NCBI GenBank assembly: GCA_947561395.2
Contig: OX387182.1
Location: 5,318,595-5,382,594, forward strand
Length of the DNA stretch: 64,000 nucleotides
Origin: Buxus sempervirens
Lineage: Eukaryota; Streptophyta; Magnoliopsida; Buxales; Buxaceae
Reading direction: 5' to 3'
The notes beneath the pieces are model-generated. The model had not been told where the DNA came from and did no database searches. It saw only the letters and a list, made by a program, of their open reading frames with translations. The translations under genes and the position numbers were made by a program. Shown in pieces: positions 35,331 to 47,429 of the stretch. Within the stretch, counting starts at the first letter, position 1. Every line of letters starts with the position of its first letter.

Positions 35331-38300
35331 GAAATGATTCCATCTTTTGACGCTCTTTAATTTGTTCTGTCTAGAAGAGAAGACGATAGAAAAAAGGGGA
35401 TTTGTCTGCGCCTACAAAGTTAATGTCATAAGAACCAAGAAAAAGATATAATGAGATCAAGATCTAAGATTTGAGGGTTTCTTTGAGAAGGAAAAGACAA
35501 AATACTTCAAAGAATGCCAGTTATTTCTTAAAAATAAAATTCGAAGTCCCAATCAATAAGGATGAGCCGAAATTTCGACAACACCTCCCCTAAAATGGAA
35601 GGGGTGACCATGCCCAAATAGGTCCCAAAATCAGACAACCTGCAATAAAAAGTCTTTATACCATTCATATATCTAATTCCCACCCCCAATTTCATTCATT
35701 TAATTCCTTTTCATCCATGCAAATCCAATTCATGCATTCTAACCACTAAATTAACAGTGTATGGGCAAACATAGGTAAAATCGATAATGAAACCAAATGA
35801 GAAATGTAAATCTACTGAGGGTTAAACAAATCTAATCACGATTCAGACAGAAACATTAGTTTTACATAAAGATGACAAAAGGCATATATCTCAAAGGAGC
35901 CATGGGATAGGGAGAAGCCCCTTGGTTTGAAAAAGGAAAAAGGTTGGGTGGCTAATCAAAGTATACCAGGTGCAGAATTTAGAAACCTGAATACAAAGTA
36001 AAATCTAAACAAAGAACATATATATTAGAAAAGGGCACTTGAAACATAAGTATAAGAACCTAATAAGAAGGAAACAATAGACAAAAAGGTTGGGTGGCTA
36101 ATCATGCAAACGTAAGAGAGTTTACGTGAGTTTTGAAAAACCCAAGAGTCCAAGGCACTGAACCACAACAAGCAACGATCAACTACCTCGAGCACAAGCA
36201 AGGGTTTCATTCATTCAATCTCAAACATGAATTTGTGGGCAAATCCAAAAATCTGTTCAGCATAGTAAGATAGCAAGAATGGTGCATAAAGTGGGTGCAA
36301 AAATGGTGGATGTGTGCAGATGCTTAAACACAATAAAATAGCAACTTATATTTCATCATTATAAGTTTAAAGGAAGCTTTGAGTTGAAAGATAAAGGAAA
36401 TAAGCAATACAGTTGATGAATAGCCATGCTCCACATGTAACTTATATCTTCTAGAACCCATGATGTTGCCTCTTCCACATTCAAACCCCAAGGTAAAGCA
36501 CACATGCTACTCTCATTTTCATTGATTTCTCATCTCAACACATTTCAAAAAATACCATGACATGCATCATCATGAAAACAAATAAAGTGTGGAATTAGTG
36601 AACAACGCATCAAAATAGCAATTATGTAATGAATAAAAAATCATTCAAGAAGGAATTGAGTGGGTACTATTATCACAAGATATGCCCAGAAAATGAGGTT
36701 TTCAACCACTATTTTGCAATTTCAAACCATACAAAATCTCAAAAAAGGTAGGTGCAAGGAATTTTTACAAATAATTTGGATAAAAGGAAACTGATTACAG
36801 CTCTTTGGTAAACATTAGCATAGCACTTCATCACATGGCTTGGGTTGCAAACAGAAAACTAGACATATCCATTGTGCAAGCTTCCTAATGATGACAACCC
36901 TCTACAATCCACGTCCAAAGGAGCTGAAAAATAGCATGGCATTCCCGCATTATTTCAGCCTTCACCCATGAACTTTAATCGATGCAAACACTCCCATAAT
37001 GAAACCAATTCGTGCACATAACAATCCGGGACTTCTTAAACAGCTAGCATTCCAGTAATGTATTATTATTTTAAAATTCTTATCCTAATGATACAACTAT
37101 TCTATTACACTTAGAGAGTGATGAATCTGGTGAAACTTTCCATGAAAGATAGGAAGGATAGGAGCTACTTGTAGATCACTTATCTATAGAAAATGGTGAG
37201 CAAATCTTGGGCACAAGAAAAGGCTGTGGTGGTAGTTAGTGCCTTGTGATTAAGCATATAACATCATCAACAACCAAATAGAAGGCCACTGATCGATAAA
37301 AAAATAAATAAATAAACAACCAAATACAGGGCTTGTTCCTCCACAAGCACATCAAAAGAAATAAAAAACAGAGATTCTTTCCACAAATCGTCTCCAAACC
37401 TAGAGATCCAAAAAAAAAAAAAATTTGCAATAACTAAGAACAAATCGTCTAAGTTATATAGATTATTTTTGCTCATTACTTGTAATGTCACATGTTATAC
37501 CGCCATGTCTATGTGTGTTGAAAGGATCTCCGTTACACGGCCGATAGGAGGAAATGAGCTTCAATGTGTAAACCAGATAGGTAACGGAGATGAAGAGGAT
37601 CAACCTCATGGATATGCTGAATGCATAATACCAAAAACAAAACGTCCACCTCTACCTTTGCTCAGGATTTTGTTCCTCCTGATCTTAAGAAGAACAATAT
37701 GGGTAAATATTGACATATATCCTCCTCAAAATCCGTTACTCATCAGAGATAAACCAGAAGAATCTCAGCTGGTCACCAAATCACTCTTTTACAGAGAGAA
37801 ACGTACAATGCAGTAACGTATTACAATGCAAAAGGGGGGGAACACTCCAAATGAAACAAGTGATGTCATCTGAATGTGATCAGATCCAAATAAACCTAAA
37901 AATTCAGCACCCAGGTAAGATAAAAGAAAAAGGCAAAAAGGAAAAGAGGTGGAGAAAGAGAACCAGAAGTGGAGATTTTCAGTATCTTCTTGTTCATTGA
38001 ATTACGTAATTTTTGTACAAAGAAAGATGGGTACTACGTATCAGATCAAGAGGGAAAGAACCCATCTCTGATCTGATACTTCTTAATGCGATCGACCATA
38101 AGCTTGGGTAAAACTCGAGACGAAGACGTGGAGACGGCAATGGGCGTACCCGAGGCACTTCCATCTGATCCCAAAGTAGTTTATCCGAATCCTTGAGGGT
38201 TCCTTTCATGGTCTAGGTTTTTCCGAGCTCAACAGACGAGAAATCAAATAAACAAATTGATATAAATAAATCAATAAAAGCATAAAATTGCAGCAAGACG

Positions 38301-38486
38301 AGAATGTCGCCTTGCCACTCGATTCCAGAAACTCATCCAACAAAGAACGCACCGAGTTTCCCCAATAAATCAAACAAGAAGGGGAAAAAAACGCAGATTG
38401 AGATGAGATGAAAAAAACGCACCGAATTTCCCCAATAAATCAAACAAGAAATAAACAAGAAGAAGAAGAGGAAGGTGTGGCCGAAC
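35331..38486. other. AT-rich DNA, no gene recognised
   Basis: Mostly A-rich on the plus strand. The phrase aaggttgggtggctaatca occurs twice (about 35940 and 36087). A frame at 37994-38209 on the minus strand (starting MKGTLKDSDKLLWDQ) is open but has no family I know. It may be transcribed leader. The region would be intronic if the leader exon at 38487-38640 belongs to the PI synthase gene. Confidence 0.4.
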
Positions 38487-38640
38487 CTGGTCGCGCTCCT
38501 CGTCGCCGTCTCCCCTTTATCGCAGGAAACAGAAGAAACGTTGAATTAGTTGGCAATGGAGCAGACGAGCAGCAATGGCGATTGAAACCTTGGCGGCAAT
38601 GGAGAACACAAACTCTGATCGATTTAGGGTTAGGGAAGAA
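38487..38640 (-). promoter_or_regulatory. Probable untranslated first exon and promoter, minus strand
   Basis: Read on the minus strand: a telo-box (TTCCCTAACCCTAAATC), then CT- and GC-richer leader with no long frame, ending GACCAG|gttcgg at 38487. This is the make-up of a plant first exon. The nearest downstream coding exon on this strand is the PI synthase start at 32135, so it may be that gene's leader with a 6.2-kb intron. A separate non-coding or lost gene is the alternative. Confidence 0.4.
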
Positions 38641-38699
38641 AACCAAATGACTTGGATCCTCTGACGTCGGAATGGGATCATCTACTAATCCCGTAAATG

Positions 38700-39031
38700 G
38701 GCTCAACCGAATCCAATGTTGCTTACCAAGTATGCAACCAACATCCCCTCTCCTTTCTCTCTCTGCGAAAAGGTAAAAGTGATTTTCACTTTTTCACAGG
38801 GTTTTTCTTGCTTACTTGACAAGCAACCATTGGACATGGTTGAGCCCATTTACAGCCTCAACCGTGATGATCTCATTCTTAGGATTCGTAATATACTCTA
38901 ACCCGTAACCACTTATATGGTGTCACATCAATGAATTTGCAGTATCAGCGCCACGTCATCACAAAAGCCAAAACTCAAACGGCGTTAAACATTTACCTAA
39001 AGATTTTTTTTTTATTAGAACACAACAATCG
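38700..39031. other. Intergenic stretch between divergent starts
   Basis: Lies between the minus-strand leader and the plus-strand frame at 39032, and includes CT-rich runs. It could serve as a two-way promoter if both units are real. No TATA box was fixed. Confidence 0.3.
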
Positions 39032-39235
39032 ATGGCTGCGCCTCGACTGGCGCACCCTCTCCTTGACTGCAACAACCTTTCTTCCAAATCAACCTCATTG
39101 CCTGACCTCTGGTTCTCTCTCTCTCAAGCCTTTCCTAATCTCTCTTTCTCTCTCTCAAGCCATCCTCCTCGTCTGGTTCTCTCTCTCAACCCTTCCTTAA
39201 TCTGTGCTTCACATGCTTTGATGGCGGGAACCTAG
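39032..39235 (+). CDS. Transit-peptide-like N-terminal frame, unrecognised
   Basis: 67 residues beginning MAAPRLAHPLLDCNN, rich in Ser, Leu and Pro and poor in acids. That is the make-up of a chloroplast transit peptide, and the ATG context (acaatcgATGGC) is good. It ends ASHALMAGT then stop. No mature domain follows, and a MITE starts 160 bases downstream, so this may be a first exon cut off from the rest of its gene. CT-repeat (tctctctc) runs can mimic Ser/Leu-rich peptides, hence low confidence. Confidence 0.3.
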   Translation: MAAPRLAHPLLDCNNLSSKSTSLPDLWFSLSQAFPNLSFSLSSHPPRLVLSLNPSLICASHALMAGT

Positions 39236-39394
39236 TACACGGTGATCAAAAGTGAGGGCTTTTGAGTTGTTTGGGGATGGTGAGGGCTTTTGGGTTGTTT
39301 GGGGTTATGAGGGGCTGTCCTAAGGCATACCATCCTTCCTCTGTTAATCAAGAAGAGAAAACGAACTAAGCAGGTATGTTTCTTAATACATTTG

Positions 39395-40156
39395 GGCTCC
39401 GTTTGTTTTGATGTAAAACCTAATGCAAAAAATGTTTTCAGATTAAAATGGGGTTTTTTACGTGTTTGTTTCAATGTAAAATACAATATGATGTAAAACA
39501 GTTTTCCAAAAAAATAGTTATTTTCCAGAAAATGACATACCACTGAAAATCTCGTATGTCATTTTCCGGAAAATGGATCACGCTTGATATTTAGCAGGGG
39601 TTCAACTCAGGTCGGTTCGGTTTAGGTTGAGGTCAACCCAAGACCAAACCAAAATATTTGCAATCAACCAAACCAAATTGAAACCTATTATATAAAACCG
39701 AAAATCGAACCAAAAATAAACCAAATTGGTTCGGTTCAAGTTGAGGTCAACCCAAGACCAAACCGAAATATTTGCAATCAACCAAATCGAATTAAAACCG
39801 AAAATATAAAACCAAACCGAACCTAATTACATGAGATCAATTCAATTCAGTTTAGGCGAATAATGAATTCGGTTCGGTTTAACCGAGCATTGAACCCAAA
39901 ACCTAACCAACTTGGTTCAGTTTATGGATTTTTGGACCAAAACTTAACCGAACCAAACCAAAGTCAGTTTAGGTTCGGTTTTAACTGGACCGAGTTGCAC
40001 CCCTAATATCTAGCATAAGAAAATGAAAAATTCTCTTTTTCAACTTTATTTTCCAATTTCCATCCAAACAATTGAAAAACTATGATTTTCCTGAAAATAT
40101 TTTCTGATGTAAATGTTTTCCACAGGAAAATGTTTTACATCAAAACAAACGGAGCC
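39395..40156. mobile_element. MITE (3-bp target duplication), host to a nested MITE
   Basis: Ends GGCTCCGTTTGTTTTGATG... and ...CATCAAAACAAACGGAGCC are inverted copies of over 20 bp, flanked by ttg on both sides (39392-39394 and 40157-40159). A 3-bp duplication is what PIF/Harbinger (Tourist) elements make, though their usual target is TTA or TAA. The non-coding arms carry recurring ttttccggaaaa-like words. The middle is occupied by the element at 39595-40005. Confidence 0.8.
39595..40005. mobile_element. hAT-like MITE nested in the 39395-40156 MITE
   Basis: 411 bp, starting CAGGGGTTCAAC and ending GTTGCACCCCTA, ends of the hAT type. It is flanked by atatttag (39587-39594) and atatctag (40006-40013), an 8-bp target duplication with one mismatch. 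The interior is built of diverged ggttcggtt / aaccgaacc words. It carries no coding capacity. Confidence 0.82.
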
Positions 40157-40159
40157 TTG

Positions 40160-41825
40160 ATCTAACAACTATTGCTCTTCCTTTCTGGCAATAAAACGAA
40201 CAACCATTGCTCTTCTTTTTTGGCAATAAAACACTCGATCTAACAATGTGATGGTAGAGAATAGTTCCAAGAAAAAAAGGACAAAACGGAAAGTTTATTT
40301 ATATTCAGAGAAATACTTATAGCCTATAGAGTAGCCTTTCAGTGACTATTTGGATGGCATTCTTGTTCGTTTTTATTTGGATTCATCTCTGAATTTATTT
40401 TTTTTGTTGGTTTTCTTTTATTTGTTCTTATTAAGCGTTAAATTCTGTTTTCTTAAGGAGCATTATGGTTTGTGCCCAAGGACCTATTGGAGGATTCTGA
40501 AACATTAATAAATGACTAATGATAGATATTCAATGCATTAGGAGTTAGGACCGCACTCGAGAGCTCCATTCAAGAGCTTCTATACTAAAATAGTGATTGG
40601 ATGAAACTTATTTCCCTAATTTTTAAAATTATTTGGATTCTTTTATAATAGTTTACTAAAAAAATGATAAAAATAATTGATCTGCAGCCAAACAACATGT
40701 CCATGTGAAGCAGGATGAGGAGTGGCCTTCGGATCCACCAAATTGTTTAGCTATTTGTTTCCTTCTTGATATCAGCTTGGGAAGTCTTGTCCTTCCAAGA
40801 AGAAAAAAATAAAAAAATAAATCTCCAACCAAATAATGCCATGAAATTTTTAAGTATCTTAGTTCTCAAGACATATATAATGTTGAGATTTCCCATTTTT
40901 TAATATTAATCAAACAAATAAATAAAACCTCCATAATAGATATCCTATTATAGAAGTATGGTGGGGACATGAAAAGCAATATTGTAATATCTGCTCCTGT
41001 TTCCTAAAACATGGCAGATATCTCTGGAATTATGGATTTCTGGGTCCTGAATTCTATTGGTTGTGTGTAAAAATCTAATGGGTTTTAATCAATCAGAGGC
41101 AATAGGAGCATCATATTGATGACACAATAGACTAATTGTAGTACAATACAATGTAGGGTCCTCCATCCTGTTTAAAACAATAGATTTTCTTTATGCTGCT
41201 TTGAAAGAGGGAATGGTCGTGCAATTATTATGGCTCTGGAAGAGGTAATGGTCAATTCTTCTATTTACTCAAAATATCAGTTAGTATTTATTTGATATAA
41301 GTTTTCATTCTTGATGTATTTTAAGGTTGTCAAAGCTGTACAAGATGAGTTCCATAAGCTCCTATACTTTCTCTTCTTGTAGGCGATTTTACTAGTTGAT
41401 CCTGCTTTATATCTTGGATTGGAAGGTCTGTGGTGTTCTCTTTGGCTGCTGAAGGTGAGTGTGGAATAAGAAAGGTGCTCCAACTGCTACATGATGAGTT
41501 TGAGTTGACTATGGCGTTAAATGGATGCTGTATCCTCGACGAAATCACTTTTAACCAATTTTTGGTTATTGTTTCATTGTTTGGGTTGAGGCAGAAATAA
41601 GGTTTTACAGGGAGCTTGTAGCCATTAGTTATCCTCCTATTACAGGAGGCCTTTGATTCTCAGATATTAGACTAGATGCTTCCATTAAAGATGTCTTCCT
41701 TATTCATTGTCTTGCAACTTGAATTTAAAGGAAGTAATTTACATTCTATTTTGGCCTTAGTGATCACATTGAGATGACCACAATTCCAAAAGCAACATAA
41801 TTTCTCACAGGTCACTTAAATTTTG
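40160..41825. other. AT-rich DNA, nothing recognised
   Basis: A short duplicate follows the MITE (caaccattgctcttc... at about 40200, echoing aacaactattgctcttcc at 40165). No gene, RNA or element end was seen on either strand. Confidence 0.5.
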
Positions 41826-42118
41826 CAAGCATGGAACGCTTAAAATAGGATACCGGAGCAATTCGGTTCAATCGATCACTTTATCATTTTACTATTTGGG
41901 GAGAAAGGAATAGAAGAACTTTTAAGAATGAGGAAAGGAATCTGAACTCCATGGAAAGAGATATCCTTAGACTACAACATAGTTGATGACTCCCCAACCT
42001 ATTCAAATATTAGTGGTGATCACTAGCATAACTACTTTTGTTCTTTAGACCACAAAAAGAAAAAATGGTATGCAATCATACGTGGTGGATGATCTTTACA
42101 GAATGCAACAAGTGATCA
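41826..42118 (+). mobile_element. LINE 3' relic
   Basis: The plus strand at about 41895-41985 reads TIWGERNRRTFKNEERN, then LNSMERDILRLQHS and a stop. This is the end of the zinc-binding region of a plant LINE ORF2 (I-W-x-E-R-N-x-R-x-F). It is heavily 5'-truncated. Confidence 0.7.
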
Positions 42119-42419
42119 GGTGAGAAAATACTTCAATATCATTGCATTGAGTTGGTTTCTTGGCGTGCTTGTCTATAGTTCAATATTTTTATTATTTCAT
42201 ATTTCATTTGATGTTTTTCTTGACTTTTTATTCATTTCATAAAATTGGTTTCATTGTATTTAGGTGTATTTTATTGCTTTGATATTTTTTGAAATAGTGA
42301 AGAAATAAAATACAGGCTAGATTTTATTTCATTACACAAAATTGGTTTAATTGTATTTATTTGTATTTTCAATTTTCAATCTCTATATATTTTTTCAGTT
42401 GATGTTATTTACCAAGTTT

Positions 42420-42583
42420 GAGGGCAAGCCTTGGCGCAATGGTAAGGTTGTTCTATTTCAGCCTAAAGGTCGTAGGTTCGAGTCATAGGAAATAGACTCC
42501 CCGCTTGTGGGGGTAAGGCTGCATACATTAGACCCTCCCCAATCCCCACACGGTGGTGGGAGTCTCGAGCACGGGCTGGCCCC
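42420..42583 (+). mobile_element. Au-type SINE with a 21-bp target duplication
   Basis: 164 bp derived from a tRNA. The A box is ggcgcaatggtaagg and the B box aggttcgagtc at about 42475. These are followed by the Au-SINE body words ggggtaaggctgcatacatt, agaccctccc and gtctcgagcacgggctg, and the element ends cccc with a short T run and no poly(A). The perfect flanking repeat ttgatgttatttaccaagttt lies at 42399-42419 and 42584-42604. The exact duplication suggests a fairly recent insertion. Confidence 0.95.
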
Positions 42584-42604
42584 TTGATGTTATTTACCAA
42601 GTTT

Positions 42605-43400
42605 CTAGACATTTATGTGTTTTTATATTTTGATTGCTTTTAAAACATTTTGTGATGATTTAATTAGCTTTCCTCGTTTTATTTGATTAGGTTTTTCTGC
42701 AAGGAGTTTTCTTTTTCATATTTCCTTTTAAAATTTAGTTGAGTAAGTTTTCTTAATTTTATTTCCTTTCAAACTGCATATTTCCTTTTATTTTTTTGTT
42801 GAAAGCATAATTCCTTTTATGCAGTTTGACATTGACACCCTTTGCATTTAAACAACTCTACAAAATAGTACCCTACCGTCAATGGTAAGATCGATCGTGT
42901 TAAAGTGGTATAAGATGAGCTAAGTATACTCTCTTTTAAAAGCTTTTTTATTTTTTTAGCCTTGGCATTTTTTTTAGGAAAATGTCTTTATTACAGCAAA
43001 TCCTAAGTCAAAATATCCTATGCTGCTGTTAGGCTTAAGGCATGCTTGAAAATCCCTTGATGTTACCAGTAGAATTTTGGTCAGGATTAACATGTATCTG
43101 ACGCAAACAGCTTTCCGATCATCATTGCAGATTGATATCAAATCTGGTAGTATATTACTATTAAATGAATATTTCAAGATTTTGACCGGTCTTTTTAGTT
43201 AGTCACAAAAAACCTTTTGAAAATCCTTAAAGAAAATATTCATGAAGTTATCCACCCAAATACTCATATCTTATCAAGAAACTACATATGTGTCTATCCC
43301 GTAAAAACTGGCACCCAAAAGAGTTCCATGTTAATTTCCTGCACATACCTCCCCTAATAACATCTTTTAGCACATGTGAAAACTTTGATAATAAAATTGA
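42605..43400. other. AT-rich DNA, nothing recognised
   Basis: T-rich between the SINE and the GAAAT repeat. The word catatttccttttaaa recurs near 42718 and 42778. No gene is visible. Confidence 0.45.
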
Positions 43401-43409
43401 GTGGCCCTT

Positions 43410-43800
43410 TTTGTGGGCAAGGATCGACTTTTCGGTGCCGCGCCAGACGGTAGAAACGGTTTGCCGGCGAAATGGGCCGAAAAGGCATTTTGGCGAAATT
43501 GGCGGCACACCGGCGGTGTGCCGGCGAAAAGCCAGTGAAATGGCCTGACGAAATTCATGTTTTGGCGAAATTGGCGGCACACCGGCGGCACCCCAGCGAA
43601 AAGGCTTTATACTTATGATTTTATACAATCCATGTTTCAGTGAAATTTTACCGAAATTCTAGCGAAATTAGCGAAATTGACGAAATTTGGCAGCGTGCCA
43701 GCAAAAAGCCAGCGAAACGCAGGGGGACCATTTCGAGGTCATTTTTCTGCCGCTGACCTAACGAAATACGAAATTTCGACGAAACTGCAAACCTTGTTTG
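43410..43800. repeat. Diverged ggcgaaatt repeat cluster, copy 1
   Basis: Recurring ggcgaaattggcggcacacc, gccggcgaaa and cgaaatttcg words, ending in a gcaaaccttg stretch. A similar make-up, closing aaaaccttgg, occurs at 53330-53540, so both may be copies of one element family. The two long frames here run through repeats and are not genes. Confidence 0.6.
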
Positions 43801-44149
43801 TGGGTGACAGAAACAAGATCTGAATTGCAACTAACTACCATACTAGTTCAATTGTTTGGGCTAAAGGCTCATTTAAAGTTTTGAACTTGTTCTCAACCTC
43901 GTCCAGACAAAGGTCACTAGTTGGAGCCCACAATACCTCCTCATCCATTGCATTGTCAATTCAGTTATCACATGGCCTATGGATGAAACCGACATGGGCA
44001 AGTCATCCTCCTCACACACCTACTGACTTACAAAATCCAACATAAATTCTCATCCCATCCCATCTTTGATTCCTAACTGTCCTCTCACTTCTCTCGCTAT
44101 GGTTGCTGACTCTCTGGTTTGGTCCGAGTTGACATCGACCCAAAAGCAA
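43801..44149. other. Nothing recognised
   Basis: Unique-looking sequence with no convincing frame, RNA gene or element end. Confidence 0.4.
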
Positions 44150-44530
44150 ACTGAGATTTGTGTTTGTTATATCCTAAAATTGGACTGGACCATATTGAGA
44201 GCAGATCACTCTAACCTGAAAATTGAACCATTTTGTTCGGTTCAGATTGGTTCGATTTATTTTAGTGACATATTTTCAAGTCGAGTTGGTTCGGTTTGAT
44301 CGAGAAATCAATTTAAAACCAAACTGGTTCAGGTTACAGATTTAGAGAACCAAACCCAAATTACATTTTCTGAAACCCAACCCAAACCACCCGAGATCAG
44401 TTTAGTATCGTTGGATCCAGTTTTAACCAAAAAAATCAATTCAAAACCAAACCGGTTCAGGTTACAGTTTTTAGAATCCAACCCAAACCGATCCGAAATC
44501 AGTTTAGTATTGTTGGATCTGGTTTTAATT
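44150..44530. repeat. aaccggttc-type degenerate repeat
   Basis: Made of ggttcgg / aaccaaac / aaaccggttcaggttacag words. A block of about 120 bp (caatttaaaaccaaactggt... to ...cagtttagtatcgttggatc) is repeated once in tandem, at about 44310 and 44435. Composition resembles the nested hAT-like MITE at 39595, but its characteristic ends were not found. Confidence 0.6.
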
Positions 44531-45561
44531 GTGTTCTTTTTCCTCTTTATTTTCCATATGACATCAATTTGTAGCGGCAGCTGTCATGAAAGGGGGACGT
44601 GCCACGTGTCCATTTTTTAGTCAGTTAATGGTTTAGAGAAAAAAGAAAACACGAGCTCTGAAACCGTCGGTGGTCCACACCAGTCCACCTTCCTGTTTTT
44701 TGGCACGTGATATTACACCCCGTGAAAGAGACAGTGAACGTGTCTTCTAGAGCTAAAATCTGGTGGTTCAATGAAACACAGGCTGGAATGCATTTTGGGG
44801 TGTGGGCCCCCTATTGAAAAGGGCCATCCATCCGCACATTTCACGTTGGAACCACTGATTAGCCCGTGGTGGAACCAGGACTCAAAATCTGGGGGGTAAA
44901 AAAAATTTTCAATTAATATTTCTTATGAAATATAAAAATTTTCAATGGGTTAGGGGGGCAAACCAGATGAAACGGTCTCGGCAAACTATACACGTGAAGT
45001 GGCTGGTGATTAAAACATGATAACAAATAACAAATAAATAAAATTCGACTGGACCTACCGTTGATTGGATCAACTCAAAATTGGACACAAACCATCTGAT
45101 GTTAATAACAACTTCACATCTCGAAAAGGTGTTGGTTGTGATGATGGTAAAGCTTTGTAATGTTCATATCTAATGTTTGGGTTTGAAACTCGTCCTCAAT
45201 GTCACCTTGTCTCCAATTGAGTCTTTGCAAATTATTTGACATGCCGAGTCCTTGCAAACGTGTATAATGGATGGGTGTATGTATATTGGCTATGTGCTAG
45301 GTTGGGTGTTTAACCAAAAAGAAAAAATAAAGTGTGTGATTCTAGATGCATTAATTTATATGTTGGATGTACTTATTTAGAACTTTAAAAAAAAGATATG
45401 GTTTTAACTCATCGTAGAGGACGCAACCTAGAAGACGATGCTTTGCTATCTTCTTCTTGCGAGGAATGATTGTTGGAGAATAGGAGAAAACAGAAGGGAG
45501 AAGACAAAGAAGAAAACACAAGAGAGGAGAAAAATGGCTTTGTTACACCTTAAATATTCAC
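44531..45561. other. Unclassified DNA with G-box words
   Basis: Holds gccacgtgtcc near 44600 and gcacgtgat near 44704, which match the plant G-box core CACGTG. No gene start is close on either strand, so a function is not claimed. The rest is AT-rich and unrecognised. Confidence 0.4.
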
Positions 45562-46554
45562 ATTTTTTTTTTTGGTAAAAGGCTAAGCATATGCAATTTC
45601 ATTAATCCAAAACAAACTTACAACATCATCGGCCAAAGACCGGAATAGAATGTAGTTACATCTATAGAAACTTGAAGTAACACAAAAGAGATAAGGAAAC
45701 TGAGCATCTTGATATCCCACAGGACTGAATACAATGCTGAAGAAACTCAGACATGTGACCATAACCACAACATCCAACGGAGAACCGTTGATAGAGTTTG
45801 AAAAAGGGTCCGCTCGAAGGCAGATTAAAAGTCCCAATGAAGGGAGAACCAATATTGATGTCAGAGATGTGATAAGAGAGAGGGCAGGTACCGGCAAACC
45901 GAAACTAACCCAAACAAAGCCTTGTATCAGTTGAAGGGCAAGGGAGGTGCCACAAAATCCATTTGCACATATCACCCAAAACAACATACAACACTGATCA
46001 AAAGATGGATAGACTATTAGGACCACGCACCTACCGGAGTGCACTTGAGATGGAAGTTGAATCAAGACCATCACTCCACAATATCCGACATAGACCACAA
46101 AAAAAGCCACATATAGGGGATTGACCTGCAAAATGAACAAAAAACCAAAAACAAGAACAAGCTAGTAGTTTGTGATAACTCATAGTCCACCTGGAACCAA
46201 CCAAACACAAACCACTGCCGTCGTCATCATTAGCATCGTCAACGGTATCCTCCTCAGTGGACATCTTCAAGCGGAGCTAAATGATGATAGGGACAATGGT
46301 AGGGGCAGAGCTTCCAACTCTCTCGGCACATCGGTCTTCACATAAGTCTTCTCACAATCATTGGTCTTTGGATACTGATGATGATGAAAAAACCAAAGGG
46401 ATTTTTTCGCCTCCTCAAGCCCTAACAAAACGCGTCTTCTCTCACCTCAAACCCTATTGATTCACCGAGCTTCAAACCCTAGCTTTTTGCCGATTTTGAG
46501 AGAGACCCTTTTTTCTGACGCTGATATTGATTCACAATAGCCTTTTTTCTCGCA
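45562..46554 (-). mobile_element. Short LINE derivative retaining both ends
   Basis: The 3' end on the minus strand reads ...GCTTAGCCTTTTACC plus A-tail at 45562-45575. The 5' end at 46554 begins GTGCGAGAAAAAAGG, with a CT/GA-rich leader. A start of ORF1-like sequence follows near 46264 (MSTEEDTVDDANDDDG). Flanks match as a 14-bp duplication with two mismatches (ccttaaatattcac / cctcagatattcac at 45548 and 46555). There is no reverse transcriptase between the ends, so this about 1-kb copy is internally deleted and non-autonomous. The 185-residue frame at 45583-46140 has no known domain. Confidence 0.7.
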
Positions 46555-46568
46555 CCTCAGATATTCAC

Positions 46569-47429
46569 TATAGCACAATTCAATATAACTACCCTTTTCA
46601 TATATCCAAATAAGACTTAAATACAGCACACATCACAACTTTTATGTAACCCACTCCTAAATACTCTCTGCAATCTAGACTCAAAACTCCAACAAAAACA
46701 TAACTCATAAACTCCTAAAAATACTCATTAATGGTTTGCATGTATTGGTGTGAGAACGTATTAGTTGGTCCCTCACATTGGAAGATCTGTTGCTCCTATA
46801 GTGGAAGGTGTGTACACATAGGCTTCATATACCTACCTAGACACACATTTTACTGTTAGACGAGCAGATCTTCCAACCAAAGGCTCTAGTGGATTTCAAG
46901 TCGTATCAGTGATCATTTTCCATGCTGTAGCAAAATGCCTACATTTGCATCACAAATAGAAAAGTATGAGGCCCTATTTAACATATTTAATATATAAAAT
47001 TCGTATAAATAATATATAGTAAGTACTAGAAACATTATGGTTTTTTATCATAAGGGAAAGAAATGTTTTTTTTTTCAAATAGTAAAAGTATTTCTCCCTT
47101 ATTCAGAGGATCCGTTAGGAAAACAAGGCGTGTGAGGAGGTGGGGCCAAAACGAGAGTACGAAGACCATAAAATGCAGTTTTTGTAATAATGTACAAAAA
47201 AGAGATATTTATTATGAGCACTTAAGGGGACCATGTTAAAGGCTTCTAACGTTTCTTTTTTGAACAAAAAAAATAATTGCACGTTCAAACAAAAATTGCC
47301 ACTGCGAGTATTTTCTCGGCTGTCGGGATCTCTCCCTTCAAAGGCCGCCCCACAACCACCACTTCGCTGTTCCCACTACTCCCCTCTCCTTGATTTCCTT
47401 TTCTTTTTTACTTCAAAATAAATAAAAGA
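46569..47429. other. Upstream region of the ARM/TPR gene
   Basis: AT-rich sequence with no gene on either strand. The last 200 bases become richer in C and precede the proposed leader exon, so they probably hold the promoter. No single TATA box is convincing. Confidence 0.4.

Noticed and set aside
42420-42583. tRNA gene
   Set aside because: The A and B boxes belong to a SINE. The body and 21-bp target duplication show retroposition, and no cloverleaf fits the rest.
43248-43628. 126-residue minus-strand frame with repeated AGVPPISPK
   Set aside because: The repeats reflect the ggcgaaattggcggcac DNA repeat. No gene features were seen.
45583-46140. 185-residue hydrophobic minus-strand frame as a gene
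   Set aside because: It lies within the LINE derivative and shows no known domain or splice structure.
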